Origin: Zonotrichia leucophrys gambelii
Taxonomy: Eukaryota > Chordata > Aves > Passeriformes > Passerellidae
Length of the DNA stretch: 64,000 bases
Direction: 5' to 3'
Assembly (NCBI RefSeq): GCF_028769735.1
Contig: NC_088186.1
Coordinates: 5,797,001-5,861,000 of the forward strand
Every line of letters starts with the position of its first letter. Within the stretch, counting starts at the first letter, position 1. The translations under genes were made by a program, and so were the position numbers. Shown one piece after another: positions 49,701 to 59,445 of this stretch. The notes under the pieces are model-generated. The model made no database searches. It was given only the letters and a program-made list of their open reading frames with translations, and was not told the DNA's origin.

Positions 49701-52700
49701 AAAAATAGGACACACTTTACCTTTTCCAGCTGATTCACTGCTTCTTGGTTCTGCTGTTTCTATGGAAGAAAATTGATGCACCAATATTAAGAGAAAATAT
49801 TCTCATACTGAAACACATTTTCACTTTGATGAAGCAGGATATACGCTCAGTTAATGCAAGGAGAATTTCCATTTCTGTAGAAGACTAGGAAGTTCATCTC
49901 GGTTATTAAGAGATTTGGGGGCTCCCTTCACTAATACATGTGCTGTTTTTCATTGTTCAGTACATTATCACAGTTCTCCTCCAATACCTCTGCTGAAACC
50001 CCTCTCTGTTCCTTTCTGAGCATCCAGCAACTTCAGTTTAAACCTGCAATATCCCACATCTATGCAATTAATCACAGTCTAACTGGTGTGTTAGAAAAAT
50101 CAGCAAAAATGCTTTTAATGAAAGACAAATACCTAAATCCCAAAGCAAAAGTCCTTTCCTTGAAGTGATTCCTTGGACCTCTCTCCCAGTTAACAAGTGG
50201 CCAAGTCGTGCAGAGCTGCACGTACGTTGGCAGGCTCCCACCAAGGTGGTGTGAGACACAGCTGAAGCCAGATGCAAGGAAAGGGATAATTCTGTCCCAG
50301 CCAATTTCAGTCTCAGGGGTGAAACACTGGAGATCTGTGACTGCACAAAGTGCATCTCTAGGTGTGATGGGGGCAAAGGGTGCCCAGGCTGCCACCAAAC
50401 CCTGTTTGCCCTTTGCTGCTCTTGTCTCCCTGGCAGTTTCCTCTTAAGTAACTACATAATTAATATTTTTTCCCTCTTCCCAAATGATGAATATTGCCAA
50501 GGTGTTTCTTTATTACCACTACTACCTCAGTGTATTTTGAAACATGACTGCAGATGGAAAGGTGATGAGGTTTTGATTTTAGCAATGCCAGCACACAAGC
50601 AGGAAAAGCAAAGGCAAGAGCACAAATGCAGCAAAGGCCCTACAGAGTTCCAGACAAACAGAAAAGCTGGCAAACAATGAGAATCCTGGGTGGGCAATGC
50701 ACTGTACCTCTGCAGCCCAACTAAAACACAAAAAGTAAAAGAACAGAACAAAAATAACCCAAAACCAAAAATGAAACAAAAAGAGGGGTCATGGGGGGAC
50801 TGGGAAATGCTGAACTTTGGGAAAAGTGTGGTTTTAGAGAGAAACAAAATGGGGGAAAGTATTTCACACAAGAAAGGCTCTTTTCAGTCTGGAACAGATC
50901 CACTTAGTTGCATTTTTTGCAGTGTTAAGGCTGAAGGCTGAAAAGCAGCAGCAGGAATCCATGCAGGCCACAGGACAAAGCAGTTCATTCATTGTGCCAA
51001 GAGAAGCTGAGGATATGATCAGAAAACAGCCCCAGGCTCTCTTGGACCTATTGCTCCCACTCTGCTGATATATTTAGAACAGCATCACCACCTGCAGAAA
51101 CAGGTTTTCACCCTGCTGCCAGCACCAGAATTCTGTATTTCAAGGATTCAGACCAGGACCAGAAATAGCTGTTTTATGAGGATGCTTATCACCCAGGGAC
51201 AATGTGAGGAGATAACAGAGCACTTAAATGGAAACAACAAAACTCTGTTTCTGCTTCCTCACATGAGCCACCACGCTCACAAGAGGCCTTAGGCTTTGAT
51301 CCTCTCACAGGTTTTCCACCCAGCCCATTCTGTTCCATACAAAGTGCTGAGTAAGCAGCCTTCCTTGTGGCACTATGAGGAACCTGGAACCTTGCAGACA
51401 CCCAGAGAGCAGGAGGAGCAGCAAAGACAATGCCAGACTGGTTGGTTGGATTGTTTCTTACCAATTCCTCTATCTTTGTAACGAGCTGTTTGTTAGTTAG
51501 ATTGCTGGAATCCAGGGCTACTGCCAGCTCCTGGTAACGTGTCTGATGGGCACATGCATACAGGAGAAAAAGGAAGGAGCAGAAGAGGAGGAGGGAAGGA
51601 AAAAAGCAATAATTAAAAAGGACAGAAAAATAAATCATTATCACAATCTGATATAATAAGATTCTCCAAACAAAACAAAATCTGTGGTTTGAACAAAAGC
51701 AGCTGGGATGTTAACCTATTTTATCCGTTTCTGCTGAGGCCTCATTTTGACATAAAAGTGAATCAGGAATAAGAACTGCAATTGCATGGAAGCCAGATTA
51801 TCCCCAGTCCCCAAACTGGGAACATCTCTAATAACTGCCTCTGACTGTTGTGATCACAGCTACCCAATTACAGCCCCAGGTGACACTACACAGTGATTTT
51901 TGTGACCTGTGCATTCAGTTAGGCCTCACTAACACTGCTGTAAGCACAGAATCCAAACAAGTGATCAACAGCAGCAAATAAGAAAAATAAAAAACATGAC
52001 AGACTGAGAACAACTTACTTCCATTTCCTTAATATTTGTGGAAGAAACAGCACTTTCTCCATTCACATACGATGTAGACTAGAAGTAAATCAAGTAAGTC
52101 AGTTTTAGTCCTCAAAGCAAATCACTCTTAGGTAAGATCCATTATAAGTGTAACACTCCTTATAGCACCCGTCACTTCAAACAACCACACACAGGCACAG
52201 AAAACACTCTTCTGGCTCAGGATAGATGCTGGCTGCCCCTATGACAAGCTGATGTGAATTATTCAGACTGACTTCATATTCTTTTCCAGTAAATCAAGAG
52301 TACATCTTTCCATGAATATGTACAATTCATTCATCCCACTCTGCTTTCTTCCTACTGCCGAAATCTTAAATTCCTAAACCAGCATTTTTTTGCTCCTCAA
52401 TGTTTAAGTACCACATTGGTTAGCAGGATGGCTGCAGACAACTCTGAGATTGAAGAGTGTTTCCTTGAGCTGTCTGCTTAAAGTTCCACATCAAACACCA
52501 AGAGAATTAATGGGACAAAAGGATGAAAAGGAGTACCTGGGAAACCAGGCCGTTGAGTTGCTCAGACAACTGACGGAGACCCTCTGTTGATGAGAAAGCC
52601 CTGGGAACAAAGACCTGGCAATGAAAACCTCTCCCAGAGAGCTGCCCAAATCAGCACAGCACTGGGGCAGGAATAAAACCTTAATCTGTTGGGATCCTGT

Positions 52701-55700
52701 TGCAAAGCCAACACAGACACTCACCTGTTCTCATCCAAAGCATTTTTATGATCCTCAGCTTCATTCATCTGTGGATTAAAACATAAAAACTTGTAAGCCT
52801 GTAAAAGATGGGAGTCACACTTATGAATGTGTCACTAAGACTTGATTACACCTGGGCTCAAGTTTCACAGCTCCTGTAATTACTGCTTCCCAAAGGAAGA
52901 TGAACTTAAAACCACCAACTCAGCCCTGGCTTACACATCATTTCTGAGTGGAGTGAGTCTGCAATAGAGAAATTCAAGTGTATCAGCTTTATGTCTACTG
53001 TTCCTATTTATCAGGATAATCATCACTTTGCTGAAAAAAGCTACAACCGAATCTTTAATTAGTAAAAGGAAATCCAGACTGATTGAAATAGGAGAGAAGG
53101 GGAAGGAAGACAGCTTTGGAAGCTGCAGGGCCACGTGTGTGCTAGTACTCCCTCTGCTCTCAGATGATGACTGCATGGAGAGGGGAGAATGTAGTATTTT
53201 TAACAGCAGAAATGTAGTATTTTTAACAGGAGAAAACCTGAACTAGTCATGTCATATTTATGAAGGTCCCCTTTCTCCACACTAATGTGGCATCACTAAC
53301 CAATCCTCAATGGTTCAATGGCAGTATTGATGAAAGTCACAAACCTGTGTGAGCTGCATGCTCTCAGGAGCAGGCAGAACAGAACCACAACTAGGGAGGC
53401 TGTTGCTGTTAGATAGCACAGGGACATCAGGTGCAAGCTGTTCAGCACTACGAGTGGCAACATCACTGTCAAAGTATGCCTGTCACAAAACACAGCACAG
53501 GATTACAGCCTCCATGCAGAATGAACAAACACACACAAAAACACATCACCTTTAGCCTGCCTGTGAAAACCAGACAGATGTGAACAGTCATTAGGAAACA
53601 CATGGAAGGGAACCTGTGTTCTCCCCAGAGCAAAGAGGTGAATGCATCAACCACAGACAAACACTGTCCCAGAGTGTCCCACAATCCAACTCCCTTTTTA
53701 AACACAGGGCAATAACATCACCCAAACTCTAAGTTCACACATGAGATTCACTGCAAAAGACCCACCAAAAATCAAGTAAGGGCAAAGCCAAATGTCACTG
53801 TGCTTGGAAAAGCACCACCTTTAAGATGTTCCTGGGGAAAACACAGATCACTGTATGCAAATGAAGATGGAAAAGAACAGAGGAGTGACTAGTTGAAAAA
53901 TGGGTTAGTCAGACTCAAGTGCTCTGTCTAAAACTCGCTGAAATTTGTGGCATGCCATGACCCACCAGTTTAGAAACAGGACATTTATCAACAGGCCAGA
54001 GGGAGGGTGGCTGGGAGCAGGTGCCTGTGGCCCTGCTGCAGCCATGGATCCCATGACTAGAAGAGTCTAAATAGAAAAGAGAAGAGCCAAAAAACTATTT
54101 CTGGACAGCAAGTTCCTATGCAGCCTCTGTGGGAGGGTGGATGGCATCTGCAGCCCCCTCTACAAAGCCACACTGCATCTCCTTGCACAGCACTAGAGCC
54201 ATTGAGGCCCAGCAGTGCTCTTGTGTTTTACAGCATTTTGATTGATTTCATCATCCAGCTCTAGTAAGTCATCACTTAAAAACACAACAAACCAAAGGAG
54301 ATAATCTCAGCATTCAGCCCCACCAATATACTGCAGATCTCTGCAACTCCACCTGGAAGAGTTCCCTCTTACTTCAGTTACTTCCTCCTTGGCACTTCAT
54401 AGGAACCAAGAAATCTCTCTTGGCATTCCCTGTTTACCTCTCAGCACTTCACTCACTAATCCAGCAGCAAGGTTAAAACAGCAACAGTGGAGACAGATTT
54501 AATGAAGGCAGTAAGTTGGAAGACTACAAAGAGAAAACAAGAATTTCCTGAATTTCTTTTTAGCAGGACAGGTACTGATGCTCTGAAGGAGCAATAGATG
54601 TTAGGTGCTTATTAGGAAGGTCAGGAACTCCCTCACTTCTTCCAAATAAGGGTTAATTCACCTTTATCAATCACACACTCATCAATATAAACATCAGAGG
54701 GACGGGAGGAATTAATTCCCCAGTGCATCTCAAAATGATAATTTCTTCTGATCTGAACATTCTTTCTGCCTAATACTTCCAAGCTGCAGAAACCAGTAAT
54801 GTTCCTCAACCACAAGAACTCCTTCCTTCTTTCTTCACAAGGAGCAGTTTTGTAATAAACTGTCAAAAACGCCAAAACTATTTGAGCAATTGAATTTGTT
54901 GGAAACAGAAAGCATTAAAAGCAAAACACTTATATGGAAATTATGCTGTGTGACATGCCTATAAAGTAAAATAAAAAGTCAGTAATTCTGCTCAGCACGT
55001 AGTAGGATCCATTTACTTTCACACAAAGGCTTTGACTTTGCTGGTTTTCCTCTGTTTCAGAGCCAAGAAAGCTGAAGTGAGAGACAAGGGAGGGCTCTGC
55101 CTCACATGAGACACCAATGGCAGCAGCAGCTCAGCTGCCAATGATCAGCTTTTCTGCCCTATTAGCATCAAGTTTCTAAACAGCATTTTCCTGACTCAGG
55201 ATTTTTACAAGACAGCAACTGGAATGAGAAATTGTTCTTTCGTTACATATTGCAGGTAAAGTTTAGTTTTCAAATAATTCCTAAAACCCCAGGTACAACA
55301 ATCCAAAAATTCCATAACAGTCAATCAGATCAAACTGTATCTCTGAGAAAAAGAGAAAAAAAAAAGGGGAAACAAGAATGAAGAGAGCAATAAATTGTCC
55401 CTTTGCAGAACATGACTAAAGCTGTAGACACAGGCAGGCCTTCACTGCAAGGCTAAGCACTGGACCTCCCATCTTCATCTCACCCTCCAATGGGAAACAA
55501 ATCTCTTTTTCCAATATTTAACTTGCTCTGAGTTTAAAAGTATTAACTGAAAACAGTGCCCAGGACAACAGTGACACTTCAGTCACAACACAAGTTTTCT
55601 GAGGCACACCCAGCACCCCAAACTGGCAGGGTGTCTTCACATCACTCAAATTCTGCTGGTACAGAACCTGCACACACAGTCCAGCTGGTGGAACTCTGTG

Positions 55701-58502
55701 TGTCACATACTATCACACAAAAGAAAGAATGATACAAAGGCAATTCAGAGGGAATTCCATTCCACCTTGCAGCTTTCACTTCATTTGTCAGGTACCCCAT
55801 ACGATTACTATAGGTATATTTATTGCTGGACACCCATGGATATGCACTGACTGTAACAATGAGCTACTTTATGACAACTACATTGAAACAATGGTAAGGA
55901 AATAAGCTACCAAAACGATGCAAAGTGAAAATGAAAAGCAGAGCTTTGGTACAACAAAACTGGAAGAACATTCTCAGCTACAAAATTTGACTTCTCTGAG
56001 TTCCCATCACAGTTTGGGCCTTATTTTAAATAAACTAACTGTTTGAAAATAAGTGTTTTTAAAAGGCTGTTTGTTCATGTATGCTCCTGAACACCTTTCT
56101 CTTGCTTCTTGGCATACTTCCTGCCCTTTCCTCTTTGGGATCTTGGGAATGTGAAGACATTAAAGCCTGTACATGCCTGGCTTTGAAGTATCTGACTTCC
56201 TGCCTAAGCATATTTACACCCCTGCTCCTTGCCAGACTGTACATCACCTGTGCCAGCTTCATGCCTGTCATAAAATGGGTGGCTGGAATAACCAGCCAGT
56301 GCAGCTGTTTGCCTGGAGATGGGCAGAAACATGCCCTTCAGAAACCAAGCTCCAGGAAACAAAGCAGTGACACTAAGAGCAGGAGAAATACAGAACAAGG
56401 AATCACTACCTCTTCCTAGTGCAGTTTTCCTCAGCTGTTATAAATGAGTTTATTGCCTCACCCCAAATTCCTGTTTTTCTCCAAGCTCAGCTGTCTCAAG
56501 AAAGACTTTCTGATGTGTTAACTCTGACACAAACCAGAAGGAAACGAGCAATGGTAACAAAGAGCTCCATGTTAATAAAAACAGCAACAAAACTGAAGCA
56601 ACTGACAATGGATATGTGAGGACAGGGCTCCATGCCAGAGATGGAGCTCAGAGTGAGCAGAACCCGAAGCATGCAGGAGGGAGAGCGAGTCACACGAGCA
56701 CTGCCTCACCTTCCTCTTGTCCAATGAGGGTATGGCTACCCCATTGGAGCGGTTAAGGTCTGACACCAGCACCTTCAGAATGTTCTGAATCTACAGGAGG
56801 CGAAAGAAAAGGGGAAAGAGAAACGGCTCAGAGAAGGACAGAGAGAAAACGTCAATCCAAGACAGCCAAGGAACCAGTCTCGTGCAGCTGCTGAGGACCA
56901 CGCTCTGCCTCAGCACAGCAGCTCTGGGCACACCCAGGGCACCACCAGACAGACTCTGGTGCCAGCTGCACCCTCCAGAACAGGCAGCTGCCAACTGCTG
57001 CAGCAAACTTCATTAAACAGCACCTACACCACTCAGCTCTTACCCCAGCACTGCCAGCTCTGGTTAGATTGCCAGAAAAAACAAAGAAGAGGGAGGTGGC
57101 AAATGATTGGAGAGAAAGACTGAGACACTCACATTCTCTGGAGGCTGCTGGTCATCGGTGGTGGGAGTCGCAGGTCTGCTGCCTTCTTTAGTTTTGCGTT
57201 TTTTCTTAGTTCCTGCAGTGGCTCCAGGGCTGTTCTTCTGCTGATATTCCTTCAGCTGTGAACAGAAGAAGACGAATCTGAAGTCCAAACAAAATATGCC
57301 TTCTATAACCCAAAAAAACCCTCAAAATCTAACTTCACTGGTAAAAATACAGATCAAGGTGTAAGGACAAGAGAATGAATGAATGAATTCATCAGTATGG
57401 GGGAAAAACAGGAATCAAAATAAGCCCAAGAAGGGTAAAGTTAAAACCAAAGAGATGGGTTTATGACAAGTGTTGTAAACAATCAACTTTTGTTTACAGC
57501 CAATGCTGCCCCTAGGAAATTGATACTCCACAGTGCAACTTCAAGGAGATTGAAAGCACTGGTCTGGGGGATTTGCAGGCTTTTAAGTAAGAGCAATAAG
57601 GCAAAATTAATAAAGGGCGATTAATCCTACATGCAAAGTGAGGAAGCACTGCCTGATAGTAAAATCTTCCACTCCATGAAAGATTTTATGAAGGGCAGGT
57701 GCAATCCCCACAATCCCCAACAACTGCGAACTAAGGGGAGAAACAATCTACAAATGATTTTTTAATCGCATCATCCACTTCGCCCAGGAAGTGCCGGTCT
57801 GATAAGATGTAACACGGATCCCGCCAGGTCTGCCGGCATTTCTGTGCAATTCCTGCGCTGCTGAGCCCCAGAGCGGCCAGTCCTAGCAGTTGTTTATTCA
57901 AATAACGGCACCCCCGGCCCGCACAGCCCGGGCAGGGCACGGCGGGGCAGCGGGGGATGGAGAAGAACGAAGGAGGATCCCATTATTGGGAGGATTTCAA
58001 AATGGAAGCCTGAACTGCTCCAGGACACTTTCCCGTTCCTGTGACTTTGACACAGAAGCGCATCCCGCCGGGACGCAAGCAGCCGGGCCGCCCCGAGGGA
58101 AAAAATATGGGGAAAAAACAGGGGAAAAAAGGAAGGCGGAGGGGAGGAGGGAGGAAGGAAGGCGGGGGGGACACGACAGCCGCACACCAGCCCAGGCAAC
58201 CCTTACAGCACCGCAGCCACCCAGGCCCGGCCTCGCCCCGGCCGCCCGCCGAGAAGGCCGGGCCGCAGCCCCGGACACCCGCAGGCTCCCGGGCCCCACC
58301 GCGGCCGGGCCCGGAGCGAGGGGGCGGCGGCGGCCCGGCCCGCGCCCCTTGGGGGAGGCCGCGCTCGGCCCGGCCCGCACGGGGCTCGCGGCACGCAGCC
58401 GCCCCCAGCTCCATCCTGTTGTGTCCCGTCCTGCCCGGACCCCCGGCCCCTCACCTTCTTCTTGGCCGCAGCCAACCGGCTCTGCCTGCTGCCGTCCGCC
58501 AT
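40466..58502 (-). CDS. GOLGA2: Golgin subfamily A member 2 (GM130), complete, 28 exons
   Basis: GM130 is a peripheral cis-Golgi coiled-coil tether. Its N-terminus binds p115, its C-terminus binds GRASP65, and it helps stack cisternae and build spindles. The 28 exons listed separately join in frame to 3141 nt, 1046 codons plus stop, slightly longer than human (about 990-1002). The start ATG (58502) has a strong context (G at -3, G at +4). The N-terminus [16 protein letters not shown] followed by [11 protein letters not shown] matches the p115/importin segment, including the Ser-Pro Cdk1 site and a KKKRK basic patch. The centre is Gln/Glu/Leu-rich coiled coil. The end reads [20 protein letters not shown] plus a final V, a PDZ ligand for GRASP65 (human ends ITVI). 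Compared with human it carries an extra 27-codon exon 3 and lacks the long Glu run before MPSIPED. The CpG-island promoter is shared with SWI5. Confidence 0.97.
40820..40988 (-). CDS. GOLGA2: GOLGA2 exon 27, residues 909-965
   Basis: The exon is 169 nt, phase 0 to 1, and reads [20 protein letters not shown] and ends [12 protein letters not shown]. It matches the human KLLELQELVLRLVGDRNEW. Confidence 0.95.
41147..41253 (-). CDS. GOLGA2: GOLGA2 exon 26, residues 873-908, with a GC donor
   Basis: The exon is 107 nt, phase 1 to 0, and reads [20 protein letters not shown], then [15 protein letters not shown]. The donor is AAG|GCAAGG, a GC-AG intron. No in-frame GT donor is nearby. Confidence 0.93.
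41502..41604 (-). CDS. GOLGA2: GOLGA2 exon 25, residues 839-873
   Basis: The exon is 103 nt, phase 0 to 1, and reads [20 protein letters not shown], then [14 protein letters not shown]. It is one of the best conserved stretches. Confidence 0.96.
41874..41941 (-). CDS. GOLGA2: GOLGA2 exon 24, residues 816-838
   Basis: The exon is 68 nt, phase 1 to 0, and reads [20 protein letters not shown] then LQ. Confidence 0.93.
42074..42227 (-). CDS. GOLGA2: GOLGA2 exon 23, residues 765-816
   Basis: The exon is 154 nt, phase 0 to 1, and reads [20 protein letters not shown] and ends QQHHTTLDG. The start at TTAG|GTCC is chosen because VLFVTSAMS aligns with human VAFFNSAVA. Confidence 0.91.
42449..42530. 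repeat. Copy A of an 82-bp intronic duplication
   Basis: It lies in the GOLGA2 intron between exons 22 and 23. It matches 43201-43282 over 82 bp with three substitutions and no gaps, in the same orientation. Confidence 0.92.
42795..42874 (-). CDS. GOLGA2: GOLGA2 exon 22, residues 738-764
   Basis: The exon is 80 nt, phase 1 to 0, and reads [20 protein letters not shown], then ESHEEM. In human this place has a long Glu run. Here the acidic segment is short. The donor is ATG|GTGAGT. Confidence 0.93.
42954..43053 (-). CDS. GOLGA2: GOLGA2 exon 21, residues 705-738
   Basis: The exon is 100 nt, phase 0 to 1, and reads [20 protein letters not shown], then [13 protein letters not shown]. Confidence 0.94.
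43201..43282. repeat. Copy B of an 82-bp intronic duplication
   Basis: It lies in the GOLGA2 intron between exons 20 and 21, 752 bp from copy A. The two copies flank exons 21 and 22. Confidence 0.92.
43363..43587 (-). CDS. GOLGA2: GOLGA2 exon 20, residues 630-704
   Basis: The exon is 225 nt, phase 0 to 0, and includes [36 protein letters not shown] and LKELQQTK. Confidence 0.95.
43865..43978 (-). CDS. GOLGA2: GOLGA2 exon 19, residues 592-629
   Basis: The exon is 114 nt, phase 0 to 0, and reads [20 protein letters not shown] and ends LAELKET. It is nearly identical to human. Confidence 0.96.
43979..44787 (-). other. GOLGA2: GOLGA2 intron 18
   Basis: This 0.8-kb intron is purine-rich on the plus strand (many AAGG/GGAA runs at about 44140-44720), so it is pyrimidine-rich in the transcript. 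No coding sequence is seen. Confidence 0.55.
44788..45134 (-). CDS. GOLGA2: GOLGA2 exon 18, residues 476-591, largest coding exon
   Basis: The exon is 347 nt, phase 1 to 0. It reads [19 protein letters not shown], then a Gln/Glu coiled coil with [15 protein letters not shown] and [18 protein letters not shown]. The acceptor is a CAGCAG tandem, so one alanine may be optional. The exon is GC-rich compared with neighbouring introns. Confidence 0.95.
45641..45728 (-). CDS. GOLGA2: GOLGA2 exon 17, residues 447-476
   Basis: The exon is 88 nt, phase 0 to 1, and reads [20 protein letters not shown] then NVTELLNTS. Confidence 0.95.
45824..45931 (-). CDS. GOLGA2: GOLGA2 exon 16, residues 411-446
   Basis: The exon is 108 nt, phase 0 to 0, and reads [19 protein letters not shown] and on to [11 protein letters not shown] second AG eight bases inside the exon would break the frame, so the AACAG acceptor is chosen. 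Confidence 0.94.
46098..46187 (-). CDS. GOLGA2: GOLGA2 exon 15, residues 381-410
   Basis: The exon is 90 nt, phase 0 to 0, and reads [20 protein letters not shown], then [10 protein letters not shown]. Confidence 0.95.
46188..47153 (-). other. GOLGA2: GOLGA2 intron 14
   Basis: This 1-kb intron shows nothing recognisable. Confidence 0.6.
47154..47295 (-). CDS. GOLGA2: GOLGA2 exon 14, residues 333-380
   Basis: The exon is 142 nt, phase 2 to 0, and includes [19 protein letters not shown] and [15 protein letters not shown]. Confidence 0.95.
47512..47570 (-). CDS. GOLGA2: GOLGA2 exon 13, residues 314-333
   Basis: The exon is 59 nt, phase 0 to 2, and reads [19 protein letters not shown] and a split codon. 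It matches human YNKELTKERDALRLELYKN. Confidence 0.95.
48100..48206 (-). CDS. GOLGA2: GOLGA2 exon 12, residues 278-313
   Basis: The exon is 107 nt, phase 1 to 0, and reads [20 protein letters not shown] and on to SMQQKQSEK. Confidence 0.95.
48813..48906 (-). CDS. GOLGA2: GOLGA2 exon 11, residues 247-278
   Basis: The exon is 94 nt, phase 0 to 1, and reads [20 protein letters not shown], then [11 protein letters not shown]. It is almost identical to human. Confidence 0.95.
49141..49203 (-). CDS. GOLGA2: GOLGA2 exon 10, residues 226-246
   Basis: The exon is 63 nt, phase 0 to 0, and reads [20 protein letters not shown], then Q. Confidence 0.95.
49721..49759 (-). CDS. GOLGA2: GOLGA2 exon 9, residues 213-225
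   Basis: The exon is a small symmetric 39-nt exon between CCATAG and GTAAAG and reads [13 protein letters not shown]. It matches human KQQNQEITDQLEE. Confidence 0.93.
49760..51461 (-). other. GOLGA2: GOLGA2 intron 8
   Basis: This 1.7-kb intron has an A-rich plus strand near 50720-50790. No coding sequence is recognised. Confidence 0.6.
51462..51542 (-). CDS. GOLGA2: GOLGA2 exon 8, residues 186-212
   Basis: The exon is 81 nt, phase 0 to 0, and reads [20 protein letters not shown], then VTKIEEL. It begins the main coiled coil. Confidence 0.95.
52019..52078 (-). CDS. GOLGA2: GOLGA2 exon 7, residues 166-185
   Basis: The exon is 60 nt, phase 0 to 0, and reads [20 protein letters not shown]. The donor is GAA|GTAAGT. 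Confidence 0.93.
52537..52600 (-). CDS. GOLGA2: GOLGA2 exon 6, residues 144-165
   Basis: The exon is 64 nt, phase 2 to 0, and reads [20 protein letters not shown] then Q. It matches the human FSSTESLRQLSQQLNGLV segment. Confidence 0.95.
52725..52768 (-). CDS. GOLGA2: GOLGA2 exon 5, residues 130-144
   Basis: The exon is 44 nt, phase 0 to 2, and reads [14 protein letters not shown] and a split Arg. It aligns with SQNHDADNVPNLMDE of human GM130. Confidence 0.9.
53188..53233. repeat. Two tandem 23-bp copies
   Basis: AATGTAGTATTTTTAACAGC plus AGA is followed directly by the same 23 bp with one change. It lies in the GOLGA2 intron between exons 4 and 5. Confidence 0.85.
53345..53479 (-). CDS. GOLGA2: GOLGA2 exon 4, residues 85-129
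   Basis: The exon is 135 nt, phase 0 to 0, and reads [18 protein letters not shown] and ends [10 protein letters not shown]. It is a low-complexity Ser/Pro linker. The donor is CACAG|GTTTGT. Confidence 0.88.
53480..56709 (-). other. GOLGA2: GOLGA2 intron 3
   Basis: This 3.2-kb intron is the longest of the gene. I see no exon-like sequence and no named repeat on either strand. Confidence 0.6.
56710..56790 (-). CDS. GOLGA2: GOLGA2 exon 3, residues 58-84, symmetric 81-nt exon
   Basis: The exon is 81 nt, phase 0 to 0, from CTGTAG to GTGAGG. It reads [15 protein letters not shown], then [12 protein letters not shown]. The 990-residue human protein, as I recall it, lacks this segment, so it may be an optional exon. 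Confidence 0.88.
57133..57255 (-). CDS. GOLGA2: GOLGA2 exon 2, residues 17-57
   Basis: The exon is 123 nt, phase 0 to 0. It reads [15 protein letters not shown], then the basic [11 protein letters not shown] and [12 protein letters not shown]. It holds the conserved Ser-Pro Cdk1-type site and the nuclear-import-like basic patch. Confidence 0.95.
58455..58502 (-). CDS. GOLGA2: GOLGA2 exon 1, residues 1-16
   Basis: The exon carries the start codon and [16 protein letters not shown], then AAG|GTGAGG. It is phase 0 at its end. Human begins MSEETRQSKLAAAKKK. Confidence 0.95.
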
Positions 58503-59099
58503 GTCCGCCCCGCGCCCGGGCCACGTCAGCCCGCCAGGAGCGGCGGGGGCGGCGGCGGCTCCGCCCCCGGCCGGCCCCGCTCCGCCCCGGGACACCCCGG
58601 GGTGACACAGCGGGACAGCCCGGCCCCGCCGGGACACTCCCGCCCCGGGACACCCCGGTCCCCGTGTGACACCTGCTGCTGTAGTGACCCGACAGCCCAG
58701 CCGGGAGGGGCCCGCCCGGCTCCCCTCGCCTTTGCGGGGCGCGTCCCACACAGACCCGCCTCGCGTTCCGCCCGGTGCTGTCCGAGCGCGGATCCCGCGC
58801 CCAGCGCAGGCGGCGGGGTCGCTGTGTGCGATCCCAAATCCTTTGACCTTCCCAGCGCGGCAGCACCCGAGGCTCGGGCAGCCCCGGCTCTGAGACACGG
58901 CGCTCACGGGGACACGGCTCCCTGCGCCGGGCGGGCCCGATCGCGGCGGGACGGGGCCTCCAGCGCTGTCCGAGCCTCTGTGCGGGACTGGCGGGCCGGG
59001 CCGGAGGGAACTGCGGTGGCCCGGTGGGACACAGGGTCAAGCGGGGGCGTGAGCAGTGCTCACCTTGCGAAAACAACATTGCAGAGGTGCTTAGGGTAA

Positions 59100-59158
59100 G
59101 GACTGGACATGGCACCCAGTGCCGTGGTCTGGTTGGTATGGTGGTGTTCGATCACAGG
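59100..59158 (+). mobile_element. CR1 LINE fragment within the promoter region
   Basis: ACTGGACATGGCACCCAGTG, then CCGTGGTCTGGTTGG and TGGTGTTCGATCA, matches the region of CR1 just before its 3' end. The terminal block is missing. Confidence 0.75.
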
Positions 59159-59362
59159 AGTGATTTTTTGAACCACATTCATTCAGTGACTGTGTGTGAG
59201 TGACCCCGAGACCCCCTGAGCCCCCGTCCCGGCTGAGCCATGGTGCTGAGGTGTCTCAGAAGCACCAAATGTAACTACCTCGGCTGCGGCCATTGGGGAA
59301 CAATTTTGTCCTGCCACACCCAATGTCACCTGCAGCCCCACCGCGGTCGGGCCCGGCAGGGG

Positions 59363-59381
59363 ACTTCAACTCCCGGCGTGC
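59363..59381 (+). promoter_or_regulatory. ZNF143/THAP11-like motif 1
   Basis: ACTTCAACTCCCGGCGTGC resembles the ACTACAAnTCCCAGnATGC element with one change in the 5' half. It is the first of three. Confidence 0.65.
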
Positions 59382-59395
59382 CCCTCGGCGGCACG

Positions 59396-59414
59396 ACTAC
59401 AACTCCTAGCGTGC
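59396..59414 (+). promoter_or_regulatory. ZNF143/THAP11-like motif 2
   Basis: ACTACAACTCCTAGCGTGC has a perfect ACTACAA half and a CCTAG in place of CCCAG or CCCGG. It starts 33 bp after motif 1. Confidence 0.65.
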
Positions 59415-59426
59415 TCTGTGGGGAGA

Positions 59427-59445
59427 ACTACAACTCCCGGCGTGC
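59427..59445 (+). promoter_or_regulatory. ZNF143/THAP11-like motif 3
   Basis: ACTACAACTCCCGGCGTGC starts 31 bp after motif 2 and shares flanking GTGCTCTGTGG with it, so the motifs form a tandem array. Confidence 0.75.

Noticed and set aside
57890..59115. Several long open frames on both strands (up to 372 codons)
   Set aside because: They lie in the CpG island, where stop codons are rare. Compositions are simple Pro/Arg/Gly/Ala and the frames conflict with the clear GOLGA2 first exon.
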